NCBI GenBank assembly: GCA_947073765.1
Contig: CAMTMZ010000004.1
Coordinates: forward strand, 40,872-104,871
From: an uncultured Bacillota bacterium
GTDB lineage: Bacteria; Bacillota; Clostridia; Oscillospirales; Oscillospiraceae
Length of the DNA: 64,000 nt
Reading direction: 5' to 3'
This document shows, one piece after another, positions 31,214-39,427 of this stretch. The notes beneath the pieces are model-generated. The model was given only the letters and a program-made list of their open reading frames with translations, had not been told where the DNA came from and did no database searches. Each line of letters opens with the position of its first letter. Positions within the stretch are counted from its first letter, which is position 1. The position numbers were made by a program, and so were the translations under genes.

Positions 31214-33451
31214 ATGGACCCCATTCTGGAACGCTACCACACACTGGAAAAAAAGGTGCTCACATACACCCCAAACCTGGACACCCAGCGGCTGTTCAGC
31301 GCCTTTACCTACGCCGACGGCGCCCACCACGGCCAGCTGCGCAAGAGCGGCGAGCCCTATATCATCCACCCCATCGCCGTGGCGGAAATTGTGGCCGACC
31401 TGGAGCTGGATGTAGACAGCGTGGTCGCCGCCCTGCTCCACGACTGTATTGAGGACACTGCCGCGACCCATGAGGAGATTGCGAAGCAGTTCAACCCCAC
31501 GGTGGCGGAGCTGGTGGAAGGGGTTACCAAGCTGACCAAGATGCAGTTTGTCACCAAGGAAGAGGAGCAGATGGAAAATCTGCGCAAGATGCTCATGGCC
31601 ATGAGCCGGGACATCCGGGTGATCCTGATCAAGGTGTGTGACCGGCTGCACAATATGCGCACCATGGAGTATCAGTCCCCCAGAAAGCAGCGGGAAAAAT
31701 CTCTGGAGACCATGGAGATTTATGCCCCCATCGCCCACCGGCTGGGCATGCAGAAGATCAAGTGGGAGCTGGAGGACCTGTCTCTGCGTTACCTGGACCC
31801 GGTGGGCTACAAGGAGATTGAGGAGGAGCTCATTGAGCGCTCTTCCGCCCACGAGGAGTTTCTGGCGGGCATCCAGGCCCGCATTGAGGAGCGGCTGGAC
31901 CAGGAGGGGATGCACTGCACCGTATATGGCCGGGTGAAGCACATCTACTCGATTTACCGGAAGATGTTCGCCCAGAACAAGACGCTGGACGAAATATTTG
32001 ACCTGTATGCCTTCCGGGTGATTGTGGGTGACATCCCGGAGTGCTACAATGTGCTGGGCTGTATCCACGATATGTTCAAACCGGTGCTGGGCCGGTTCAA
32101 GGACTACATCGGCACCCCAAAGCCCAATATGTATCAGTCCCTCCACACCACGGTTATTGGCCGGGAGGGCATCCCCTTTGAGGTGCAGATTCGGACCTGG
32201 GAGATGCACCAGACCGCTGAGTACGGCATCGCCGCCCACTGGAAGTACAAGCAGGGACTGGCCAACAGACAGCTGGGCACCGAGCATGAGTTTGAGTGGG
32301 TGAGAAAGCTGCTGGAGGGCCAGCAGGACACCGACGCGGAGGAGTTTGTCTCTACCCTGAAGGTGGATCTCTTTGCCGATGAGGTGTTTGTCTTTACCCC
32401 CAACGGCGACGTGAAAAGCCTGCCCAGCGGGGCCACCCCCATCGACTTCGCTTACAACATCCACTCCGCCGTGGGCAACACCATGGTGGGCGCCCGAGTG
32501 AACGGGCGGATGGTGCCCTACGACTACACGCTGTCCAACGGGGACATTGTGGAGGTGCTCACCTCCAAGAGCGCCAAGGGACCCAGCCGGGACTGGCTGA
32601 AGCTGTGCAAGTCCAACGAGGCCCGGAACAAGATCCGCCAGTGGTTTAAGAAGGAGCGGCGGGAGGAGAACATTGCCACCGGCCGGGCCGCCTTTGAGGC
32701 GGAGCTGAAGCACGCCAAAATGACCCTGGCCGCGGTTACAGCTGACGACGCCCTGCCCCACATCCTCCACAAGCTGCGCTGCGGCACCCTGGATGAGCTG
32801 TACGCCTCTATCGGCTACGGGGGGACCACCGCGTCCAAGTCGGTGGCCAGGATCCGGGATGAGATGCAGCGGCTGGGCCGGCTCCAGGCGGAGAAGGCCG
32901 CGGCCGCCGCCCGCACTATCGCGGAGAGCCTGATCATGCCGGGCAATGCCGCCGCGTCGGACACCCACGGCTCTGCCAGGGCCAAGCATTCGGACACCGG
33001 CATTATTGTGGAGGGGCTGGGCAACTGCCTGGTGAAGTTTGCCAAGTGCTGCACCCCGGTGCCCGGCGATCCGGTGATCGGCTTTATTACCCGGGGATAC
33101 GGGGTGTCGGTCCACCGGGCCGACTGCCCCAACGCCGCCCCCGACCGGCGCAAGCCCGAGGAGGAGGCCCGGTGGATTAAGGTCTCCTGGGCCGAAAATA
33201 AGCTGCCGAACTACAAGACCTCCCTGGAGCTGTCCGCTAAGGACCGGGATAACCTGACCCTGGACGTGGCCATGGCCCTGTCCGCCGCAAAGGTGAAGGT
33301 GATGGCCCTGTCCGCCCGCTCCATGCCCGACGGCCACGCCACCATCTCTATGGTGGTGGAGGTGAGAGATAAGGGCGAGCTGGAGGGAGTGATCAACAAG
33401 CTGAACAACATTCAGGGCGTATACCACGTGGCCAGAGCGTCCGGAAAGTGA
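31214..33451 (+). CDS. rel: Bifunctional (p)ppGpp synthetase/hydrolase Rel
   Basis: Makes and degrades the stringent-response alarmones. The 745-residue long RSH protein has the HD hydrolase domain with HDCIEDTAAT (about residues 76-85), so hydrolase activity should be intact, the synthetase domain with RVKHIYSIYRKM and TPKPNMYQSLHTTV (about 240-320), a TGS domain starting near 384 (LFADEVFVFTPNGDV), the conserved-cysteine region with CCTPVPGDPV (about 613) and a C-terminal ACT domain (about 667-745). ATG at 31214 follows GAGAGGTGACAAC. The order recJ-rel-dtd is common in Clostridia. Confidence 0.97.
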   Translation: MDPILERYHTLEKKVLTYTPNLDTQRLFSAFTYADGAHHGQLRKSGEPYIIHPIAVAEIVADLELDVDSVVAALLHDCIEDTAATHEEIAKQFNPTVAELVEGVTKLTKMQFVTKEEEQMENLRKMLMAMSRDIRVILIKVCDRLHNMRTMEYQSPRKQREKSLETMEIYAPIAHRLGMQKIKWELEDLSLRYLDPVGYKEIEEELIERSSAHEEFLAGIQARIEERLDQEGMHCTVYGRVKHIYSIYRKMFAQNKTLDEIFDLYAFRVIVGDIPECYNVLGCIHDMFKPVLGRFKDYIGTPKPNMYQSLHTTVIGREGIPFEVQIRTWEMHQTAEYGIAAHWKYKQGLANRQLGTEHEFEWVRKLLEGQQDTDAEEFVSTLKVDLFADEVFVFTPNGDVKSLPSGATPIDFAYNIHSAVGNTMVGARVNGRMVPYDYTLSNGDIVEVLTSKSAKGPSRDWLKLCKSNEARNKIRQWFKKERREENIATGRAAFEAELKHAKMTLAAVTADDALPHILHKLRCGTLDELYASIGYGGTTASKSVARIRDEMQRLGRLQAEKAAAAARTIAESLIMPGNAAASDTHGSARAKHSDTGIIVEGLGNCLVKFAKCCTPVPGDPVIGFITRGYGVSVHRADCPNAAPDRRKPEEEARWIKVSWAENKLPNYKTSLELSAKDRDNLTLDVAMALSAAKVKVMALSARSMPDGHATISMVVEVRDKGELEGVINKLNNIQGVYHVARASGK

Positions 33452-33458
33452 GGATATT

Positions 33459-33902
33459 ATGAGAGCGGTTGTTACCCGGGTGACCTCCGCCCGCGTCACC
33501 ATCGGCGGGAAGGTAGAGGGAGCCATTGAGCGGGGGTTTCTGGTCCTGCTGGGGGTGGGGCCCCAGGACAATGAGACAGTGTGCGATAAATTAGCGGAGA
33601 AAATCTGCAATCTGCGGATATTTGAGGATGAAAACGAGAAAATGAACTTAAACCTGGAACAGGCAGGGGGGGCGCTGCTGGTGGTGTCTCAGTTCACCCT
33701 GTACGCCGACACCTCCTCCCGCCGCCCGGGCTTTTCCAAAGCGGCCAAGCCCGATTTGGCTGTTCCGCTGTACGAGCGGTTTATGGACCAGTGCCGGGCC
33801 AGGGGGTTCACCGTGGAGCACGGGCAGTTCGGGGCGGATATGCAGGTGGAATCAGTGAACGATGGGCCGGTGACCATTCTGTTTGATACCGACAGGGCTT
33901 AA
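33459..33902 (+). CDS. dtd: D-aminoacyl-tRNA deacylase
   Basis: Removes D-amino acids (and glycine) from mischarged tRNA. The 147-residue protein has MRAVVTRVTSARVTI at the start, GFLVLLGVGPQDNE, the active-site SQFTLYAD (about residues 78-85) and the cross-subunit Gly-cisPro loop with SNDGPVTILFD-type ending (ESVNDGPVTIL). It begins seven bases after the rel stop, a typical rel-dtd pair. Confidence 0.96.
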   Translation: MRAVVTRVTSARVTIGGKVEGAIERGFLVLLGVGPQDNETVCDKLAEKICNLRIFEDENEKMNLNLEQAGGALLVVSQFTLYADTSSRRPGFSKAAKPDLAVPLYERFMDQCRARGFTVEHGQFGADMQVESVNDGPVTILFDTDRA

Positions 33903-33916
33903 AGGAGGTTATTTTT

Positions 33917-34315
33917 GTGGGATTTTTCTTCGGCAAAAAGAAATCCAATCCCGGCCAACCTCATCCGGACTGGCCCTGGACCCTCAGCGAGGGCGGGAAC
34001 ATCCTGAAAAGTTTTGCCTGGGAGGACATTGAGCACAACCTGGCGGAACTCTACCCGGACAATGACAGCTTTCTCATTCTGGAACAGAAGGACCCCGGGA
34101 ACGATAAAAAATACTGGTATATCCAGTGCGCCATTGCCCTCCAGGGTCCGGAGAAGGACAACTATATTATAGGAGTTGGCTGGAGCGGGGAGACGGGTCC
34201 GGCGCTTATGGAGCGGTGCTACCACTGGAAGGATCTGGACACCGTGATCGAAATTTTTGAAAAGGCCTTCCAGCGCAAGCCGCTGGATTTGTCCGGCTAT
34301 GAAAGCTTCTTTTAA
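33917..34315 (+). CDS. Unknown 132-residue protein
   Basis: A soluble acidic protein starting at GTG 33917 with AAAGGAGGTTATTTTT upstream: MGFFFGKKKSNPGQ, then WPWTLSEGGNILKSFAWEDIEHNLAELYPDND and a beta-rich part (FLILEQKD, KYWYIQCAIAL, YIIGVGWSGETGPALMER). I do not recognise the family. The alternation of short strands and helices and the many tryptophans recall small immunity- or SUKH-like proteins, but no toxin gene is near, so I make no functional claim. It lies between dtd and a hydrolase in a tight run and is probably co-transcribed. Confidence 0.7.
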   Translation: MGFFFGKKKSNPGQPHPDWPWTLSEGGNILKSFAWEDIEHNLAELYPDNDSFLILEQKDPGNDKKYWYIQCAIALQGPEKDNYIIGVGWSGETGPALMERCYHWKDLDTVIEIFEKAFQRKPLDLSGYESFF

Positions 34316-34334
34316 GGGAGCGGGAGGGAGCGCC

Positions 34335-34946
34335 ATGAAAATTAAAATGATGCAGGTGGGACCGATCCAGACCAACTGCTATATTCTGGAACATGACAAT
34401 AAAATTGCGGTGATTGACCCGGGCGACGAGGCGGAGCGCATTTTGTCGGCACTGAAGGAGACGGGGGGTGAGGTGCAGTATATCCTCCTCACCCATGGCC
34501 ACTATGACCACACCACCGCCGTGCCTCAGCTGCACAAGGCGCTGCCGGACGCCAAAATCTATATCCACCAGGCTGACGCCAACGGGGCGGGCAGCCGCCT
34601 GTTCCCCCTGGCGGGAGAGGTGGAGGATTTGCTGCTCTACGACGAGGGAGACGCCCTTCCCCTGGGCTCCCTCACCATCGAGGTGCTCCACACCCCCGGT
34701 CACTCCCCCGGCTCCGTCACCCTGAAGGCGGGGGAGACCCTGTTCACCGGGGACACCCTCTTTGCCGGGGACTGCGGACGCACCGACCTGCGGGGGGGCA
34801 GCTGGGAGGAAATTCTGGTCTCGCTGGGCCGGCTGGGGAAGCTGGAGGGCAACTATTATGTCCTGCCCGGGCACATGGACACCTCCGACCTGGATACGGA
34901 GCGGAAGGTGAACCGGTATCTCATCGAGGGGATGGGGCTGCGGTGA
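34335..34946 (+). CDS. Metallo-beta-lactamase-fold hydrolase (glyoxalase II-like)
   Basis: A 203-residue zinc hydrolase. MKIKMMQVGPIQTNCYILE is the usual start of this subfamily. The dimetal motif is LLTHGHYDHTTAV (HxHxDH, about residues 52-64), followed by VLHTPGHSPGS (H, about 131), LFTGDTLFAGDCGRTDL (D, about 149) and YYVLPGHM (H, about 190). Such proteins hydrolyse thioesters like S-lactoylglutathione in some species; the substrate here is not known, though mgsA elsewhere in the window shows that methylglyoxal is made. GGGAGGGAGCGCC precedes the ATG. Confidence 0.88.
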   Translation: MKIKMMQVGPIQTNCYILEHDNKIAVIDPGDEAERILSALKETGGEVQYILLTHGHYDHTTAVPQLHKALPDAKIYIHQADANGAGSRLFPLAGEVEDLLLYDEGDALPLGSLTIEVLHTPGHSPGSVTLKAGETLFTGDTLFAGDCGRTDLRGGSWEEILVSLGRLGKLEGNYYVLPGHMDTSDLDTERKVNRYLIEGMGLR

Positions 34947-34964
34947 GACAAGGGAGAGACAGCC

Positions 34965-36479
34965 GTGAAGCTGTATTTTGAGCCCCCCGGCCTCATCTGG
35001 AGTCCGGAGCGCTACCACTACGCCGCCGAACAGATGATGCTCACTCTCTTTCCGGGACAGAGGCCCGAATATCCGGAGGACATGCCGCATACCCTGGAAG
35101 AACCGGCGGCGGTGTTTACCCTGGAGCGGGAGGGGGAACAGGCCCGGATTACCGCCCAGGTCGTCTGGGAGGGCGGACGGCGGCGTGAAAGCGAGACTTT
35201 TTCCGCGGAGGAGCTGGACGGGCCGCCGGAGCGGGTATACCACGTGATTCAGCATGCCCTGAAATTGGCTTTCTACCGGGCGGGCACCGCCCTGCTGGGG
35301 GCCCAGCCTCCCTGGGGGGCGCTGACCGGGGTGCGGCCGGTGAAGCTGCCCACCCGGGCCATGCTGGCGGGGGCCTCCCCCAGACAGGCGCGGGAGGAGC
35401 TGGAGCGGGAGTATTTTGTCTCGCCGGAACGGGCTATGCTGGCGGTGGACTGCGCCCAGGCCAGCATAGCGGCCCAGCGGGGGCTGAAGCCCAATGAGGT
35501 CTCCCTCTATATCGGCATTCCCTTCTGCCCCACCCGGTGCGCCTACTGCTCCTTTGTCTCCGCCGATGTGGGCCGGACGCTGAGGCTGGTGGAGCCCTAT
35601 GTGGAGGGGCTGCTCCGGGAGGTGGAGGAGACGGGGCGGGCGCTGGGGGAGGCGGGGCTTACCGTCCGTTCCTTCTACATGGGGGGCGGCACCCCCACTA
35701 CCCTGAGCGGGGAACAGCTGGACCGCCTGCTGGCCGGCTGCGCGGCGCGGCTCCCCCTGGAGGGCTGTACCGAATATACCGTGGAGGCCGGGCGGCCGGA
35801 CACCATCACCCGGGAAAAGCTGGAGGTGCTGGTCCGGCACGGCGTAGGCCGTATCTCCATAAACCCCCAGACATTGGAGGACCACGTGCTGGCGGCCATC
35901 GGCCGGAGGCACTCCGCCCGGGAGCTCCGGACGGCCTTTGAAATGGCCGCGGAAATGGGGTTTTCCTGCGTCAATATGGATCTCATCGCCGGGCTGCCCC
36001 AGGACTCCTTCGAGGGGTTCCGGCGCTCCCTGGAGGGGGTGCTGGAGATGAATCCGGAGAACGTGACCGTTCACACCCTGGCCCTGAAGAAGGGATCCCG
36101 GCTGATGGAGGAGGGCGGACGGCTCCCGAAGGGGGAGGAGGTGCTCCGGATGCTGGACTATGCCCGGGAACGGCTAACAACAGAAGGTTATATTCCCTAT
36201 TATTTATACCGACAGAAATATATGTCCGGCGCCCTGGAAAATGTGGGCTGGGCCCAGCCGGGCACGGAGAGCCTGTATAACATTGTGATGATGGAGGAGC
36301 TGCATACAGTAGTCTCCCTGGGGGCCGGAGGAGTTACCAAGCTTGTTGGCGGAGGAAATATTCTCCGCCTCGCCAACCCCAAGTTCCCCCAGGACTATCT
36401 CTCCGGGCTGGAGCGGGTGCTGGAACAGAAGGCGGAAATAAAAGAGTTTTATCCTCCAGAGAGGAAAGGGGTGCTTTGA
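34965..36479 (+). CDS. hemZ: Coproporphyrinogen dehydrogenase HemZ (radical SAM)
   Basis: A 504-residue radical SAM protein of the HemN/HemW superfamily, HemZ branch. The 4Fe-4S motif is IGIPFCPTRCAYCSF (CxxxCxxC, about residues 184-198), preceded by a 175-residue N-terminal domain that is typical of HemZ and absent from HemW. Later landmarks are FYMGGGTPTTL and NPQTL, NMDLIAGLPQDSF and the C-terminal HemN domain. Annotated members are taken to oxidise coproporphyrinogen III without oxygen, but direct proof for HemZ is limited. GTG start at 34965 with AGGGAGAGACAGCC upstream. The stop overlaps the next ATG. Confidence 0.9.
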   Translation: MKLYFEPPGLIWSPERYHYAAEQMMLTLFPGQRPEYPEDMPHTLEEPAAVFTLEREGEQARITAQVVWEGGRRRESETFSAEELDGPPERVYHVIQHALKLAFYRAGTALLGAQPPWGALTGVRPVKLPTRAMLAGASPRQAREELEREYFVSPERAMLAVDCAQASIAAQRGLKPNEVSLYIGIPFCPTRCAYCSFVSADVGRTLRLVEPYVEGLLREVEETGRALGEAGLTVRSFYMGGGTPTTLSGEQLDRLLAGCAARLPLEGCTEYTVEAGRPDTITREKLEVLVRHGVGRISINPQTLEDHVLAAIGRRHSARELRTAFEMAAEMGFSCVNMDLIAGLPQDSFEGFRRSLEGVLEMNPENVTVHTLALKKGSRLMEEGGRLPKGEEVLRMLDYARERLTTEGYIPYYLYRQKYMSGALENVGWAQPGTESLYNIVMMEELHTVVSLGAGGVTKLVGGGNILRLANPKFPQDYLSGLERVLEQKAEIKEFYPPERKGVL

Positions 36480-37417
36480 TGGCCTACCAACTGCAGGAGA
36501 TCAACCGGCGCATTCGCGCCGACGTGACGGAGTTTTTGGCCGAATGTGACGAGAACTACGCCCAGCGGGTGTCCCTGGCGGCGGACCGCATCCTGTCCAA
36601 CCTGGAGCGCAGCCCCATTGTGCTGCTGTCCGGGCCGTCGGGCTCGGGCAAGACCACAACGGCCATGAAGATTGCCGAGGAGCTGCGCCGCCGGGGGGTG
36701 AACTCCCGGGCTGTGGCTATGGACAACTACTTTGTCACCCCCAACCCCGAAACCTCTCCCCGCACGCCGGAGGGGGAGTTTGACTTTGAGTCTCCTCTGT
36801 GCCTGGATATGGAGCTGCTCAGCCGGCACTTTACCGCCCTGAGCCGGGGGGAGGAGATTCTAATCCCCAAATTTGAGTTTGTCCGGCAGATGCGCAATGA
36901 CAGCCTGGGCACACCCATGAAGCTGGAAAAAAATGAGATCGCGATTTTTGAGGGGATCCACGCCCTCAGCGACGATATTGCCGGCCGCCACCCGGAGGCC
37001 GCCAAGCTATACATATCCGCCCGGTCCAATGTGAATGAGGGGGCCGTGCTGCGCTTTAAGGGCACCTGGATGCGGCTGACCCGGCGGGCCGTGCGGGATT
37101 ACAGCTTTCGGGGCACCGGGGTGGCCCAGACCCTGGCCATGTGGGCAAATGTCCGCCGGGGAGAGAAGCTGTATATTTCTCCCTTTAAAAGCAGGGCGGA
37201 TGTGGTGTTTGACTCCTCCCTGCCCTACGAGGCCGCTGTGATGAAGAATTTTGCCCTGCCTATTCTCAAAAGCGTGCCTGAGGACAATGAGCGCCACGAC
37301 GAGATGCTGCGGCTGGTGGCCGCCTTCGACTACTTCGAGGCCATTGACCCGGAGCTGGTGGCCAGAGATTCCCTGCTGCGGGAGTTTATCGGCGGCGGGA
37401 GCTATCAATATCATTAA
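36479..37417 (+). CDS. Uridine kinase-like nucleoside kinase
   Basis: A 312-residue P-loop kinase. Walker A is LLSGPSGSGKTTTA (about residues 48-61), followed by VAMDNYFVTPN (substrate-binding D), a lid with RTPEGEFDFESP, PKFEFVRQMR and IAIFEGIHALSD (about 157-168). These are features of uridine kinase/phosphoribulokinase proteins. It lacks the TGS/threonyl-tRNA-synthetase-like N-terminal domain of some clostridial relatives. The ATG at 36479 overlaps the hemZ stop (TGATG), so they are coupled. The substrate is inferred from fold only. Confidence 0.85.
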   Translation: MAYQLQEINRRIRADVTEFLAECDENYAQRVSLAADRILSNLERSPIVLLSGPSGSGKTTTAMKIAEELRRRGVNSRAVAMDNYFVTPNPETSPRTPEGEFDFESPLCLDMELLSRHFTALSRGEEILIPKFEFVRQMRNDSLGTPMKLEKNEIAIFEGIHALSDDIAGRHPEAAKLYISARSNVNEGAVLRFKGTWMRLTRRAVRDYSFRGTGVAQTLAMWANVRRGEKLYISPFKSRADVVFDSSLPYEAAVMKNFALPILKSVPEDNERHDEMLRLVAAFDYFEAIDPELVARDSLLREFIGGGSYQYH

Positions 37418-37445
37418 ATTTGATCCTGAACTCGGAGTGATACCA

Positions 37446-39293
37446 ATGCAATACTTGCCTACCTACGACTCCCGGGACTCCCGCTATAAGACCCCTTACG
37501 GAGCTGTTGCCTCCGGGACGCAGGTACAATTTACTCTCCGCCCGCCCAGGCCGGAGGCCTTTTCCCACGCCAGCATGACCGCCCGGTTTGAGAGCCGGAA
37601 CAACGAGATTATCCTGGTGAAAATGCCCTGGCAGGGACATGAGCTGGGACAGGACCTGTTTTCTGTGGAGCTGGACACCGCCGGCTATGTGGGGCTGATC
37701 TGGTACTCCTTCCGGCTGGAAAAGCTGGACGGCCGGAATCAGGAGCTGGGGCCCTATCAGCTCACCGTGTACGACGGGGAGGAGGCTGTGCCGGATTGGT
37801 TCGGCCAGGGGGTTACCTATCAAATTTTTCCTGACCGCTTCTGCCGCAGCCGGGTGCCCGACCCGGAGGGGATGGTGGGAGGCCGGTGGGTCCATCAAAG
37901 CTGGGAGGAGTCTCCCGAGTTCCGGCCTAACCGCTATGGGGAGATACGCAACCGGGATTTCTTCGGCGGCGACTTCCAGGGCGTGATCAAAAAGCTGGGC
38001 TATCTGAAGAGCCTGGGGGTGGAGACCATCTACTTCAACCCCATTTTTGAGGCGGCGGAAAATCACCGCTACGGCACCGCCGACTATGGCAGGGTAGACC
38101 CCATGCTGGGCAGCAATGAGGACTTTTCCCTGCTGTGCCGGGAGGCCCATAAGCTGGGAATGCGGGTGATGCTGGACGGGGTGTTTAATCACACCGGGTA
38201 TATCAGCCGCTATTTCAACGGCGACGGCTTTTACCCGGAGACTGGCGCCGCCCAGAGCCAGGAGTCCCCCTACCGCCCCTGGTTCAATTTTTCTCAGTGG
38301 CCCCAGAAATACGACAGCTGGTGGGGGATCTACTCTCTGCCCGCCGTGAACGAGAACGACCCGGGCTACAGGGACTTTATCTTCGGCGGAGAGGACAGCG
38401 TGGTACGCCGATGGCTGCGGGCCGGAGCGGACGGCTGGCGGCTGGACGTGGCAGACGAGCTGCCCGACGACTTTGTGCGGGGGATTCATGAGGCCGCCCG
38501 GGCGGAGAAGCCGGACGCCGTTATCATCGGAGAGGTGTGGGAGGACGGCTCCACCAAGGTGGCCTACGGCGTGCGCCGCAGACACATTTTGGGCGGCCAC
38601 TGCGACGGGCTGATGAACTATCCCCTGCGCTCGGCTATCCTCGCCTTCTTCCAGGGGGGCGGGGGCGAGAGCTTTGTGAAGGGGATGGAGACCATCCGGG
38701 AAAATTACCCGCCCTTCGCCTTTTACTCCTCTATGAACTCCCTGGACACCCACGATACCCCCCGCCTGATCACTCTGCTGGGCGCCGGGGGGGAGTATCG
38801 GGACCAGACCAAGGAGTGGCGGGCCAAGTTCCGCCTGGCCCCCAAGCAGCGGGCAAAGGGAAAGGACCTGCTGAAGGCGGCCGCCCTGTTGATGTTCTGC
38901 TTCCCCGGCTCCCCCACGGTATACTACGGGGACGAGGCCGGCATGGAGGGCTTTGAGGACCCCTTTAACCGCCAGACCTACCCCTGGGGCAGTGAGGACC
39001 AGGATTTGCTGAACTGGTACCGGGCGCTGGGCCGGCTGCGCAGGCGGTACCAGGCCCTGCGCCGGGGGTCTATCCGCTACCTCGCCGGGAAGGGGCCGCT
39101 GCTGGTTTTCCTCCGGGAGACGGAGGAGGAGCGGCTGCTGTGCGCCTTTAACGCCGGAGACGAGGAGCGGGCCTTCCATGTGGACGAGGGAAAGCTGTGC
39201 CCCCTGCTGGGCCAGCCCCAGTTCTCCCAGATGGATGGGCTGTATACCGTTGCCCTCCCCCCCCGGTCAGGGGCGGTGTTTACGGTAAAATAA
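37446..39293 (+). CDS. GH13 alpha-amylase-family glycosidase (cytoplasmic)
   Basis: A 615-residue glycoside hydrolase with an N-terminal beta domain (about residues 1-115), as in neopullulanase/cyclomaltodextrinase enzymes. The four GH13 regions are visible: DGVFNH (region I, about 239), GWRLDVADE with the nucleophile D (region II, about 328), IIGEVWED with the acid/base E (about 360) and NSLDTHDTPR with the third D (region IV, about 435). There is no signal peptide, so it should act on maltodextrins or glycogen inside the cell. GGAGTGATACCA precedes the ATG. It ends the recJ-to-amylase run. Confidence 0.93.
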   Translation: MQYLPTYDSRDSRYKTPYGAVASGTQVQFTLRPPRPEAFSHASMTARFESRNNEIILVKMPWQGHELGQDLFSVELDTAGYVGLIWYSFRLEKLDGRNQELGPYQLTVYDGEEAVPDWFGQGVTYQIFPDRFCRSRVPDPEGMVGGRWVHQSWEESPEFRPNRYGEIRNRDFFGGDFQGVIKKLGYLKSLGVETIYFNPIFEAAENHRYGTADYGRVDPMLGSNEDFSLLCREAHKLGMRVMLDGVFNHTGYISRYFNGDGFYPETGAAQSQESPYRPWFNFSQWPQKYDSWWGIYSLPAVNENDPGYRDFIFGGEDSVVRRWLRAGADGWRLDVADELPDDFVRGIHEAARAEKPDAVIIGEVWEDGSTKVAYGVRRRHILGGHCDGLMNYPLRSAILAFFQGGGGESFVKGMETIRENYPPFAFYSSMNSLDTHDTPRLITLLGAGGEYRDQTKEWRAKFRLAPKQRAKGKDLLKAAALLMFCFPGSPTVYYGDEAGMEGFEDPFNRQTYPWGSEDQDLLNWYRALGRLRRRYQALRRGSIRYLAGKGPLLVFLRETEEERLLCAFNAGDEERAFHVDEGKLCPLLGQPQFSQMDGLYTVALPPRSGAVFTVK

Positions 39294-39375
39294 GCAAGGC
39301 CATAGGCGGCCTTTCATTGATCCGCTCGCCCCGCCTTATTTTGGGCCGATGGGCGAAAGCCGTATCCAAGGGCAA

Positions 39376-39419
39376 AAACGCAAACAACAGCCCCGCCAGG
39401 CGTTTGCCGGCGGGGCTGT
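39376..39419 (-). terminator. Intrinsic terminator after the calcium ATPase gene
   Basis: Minus strand: ACAGCCCCGCC (39419-39409), 11-base loop, GGCGGGGCTGT (39397-39387), then TGTTTGCGTTTTTG. It lies between the convergent amylase and ATPase genes; the T-rich side favours the minus strand. Confidence 0.8.
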
Positions 39420-39427
39420 GCTCTTGA

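Noticed and set aside
31082..33610. Open frame of about 842 codons antisense to rel
   Set aside because: Composition and position are those of a shadow of the rel coding frame.
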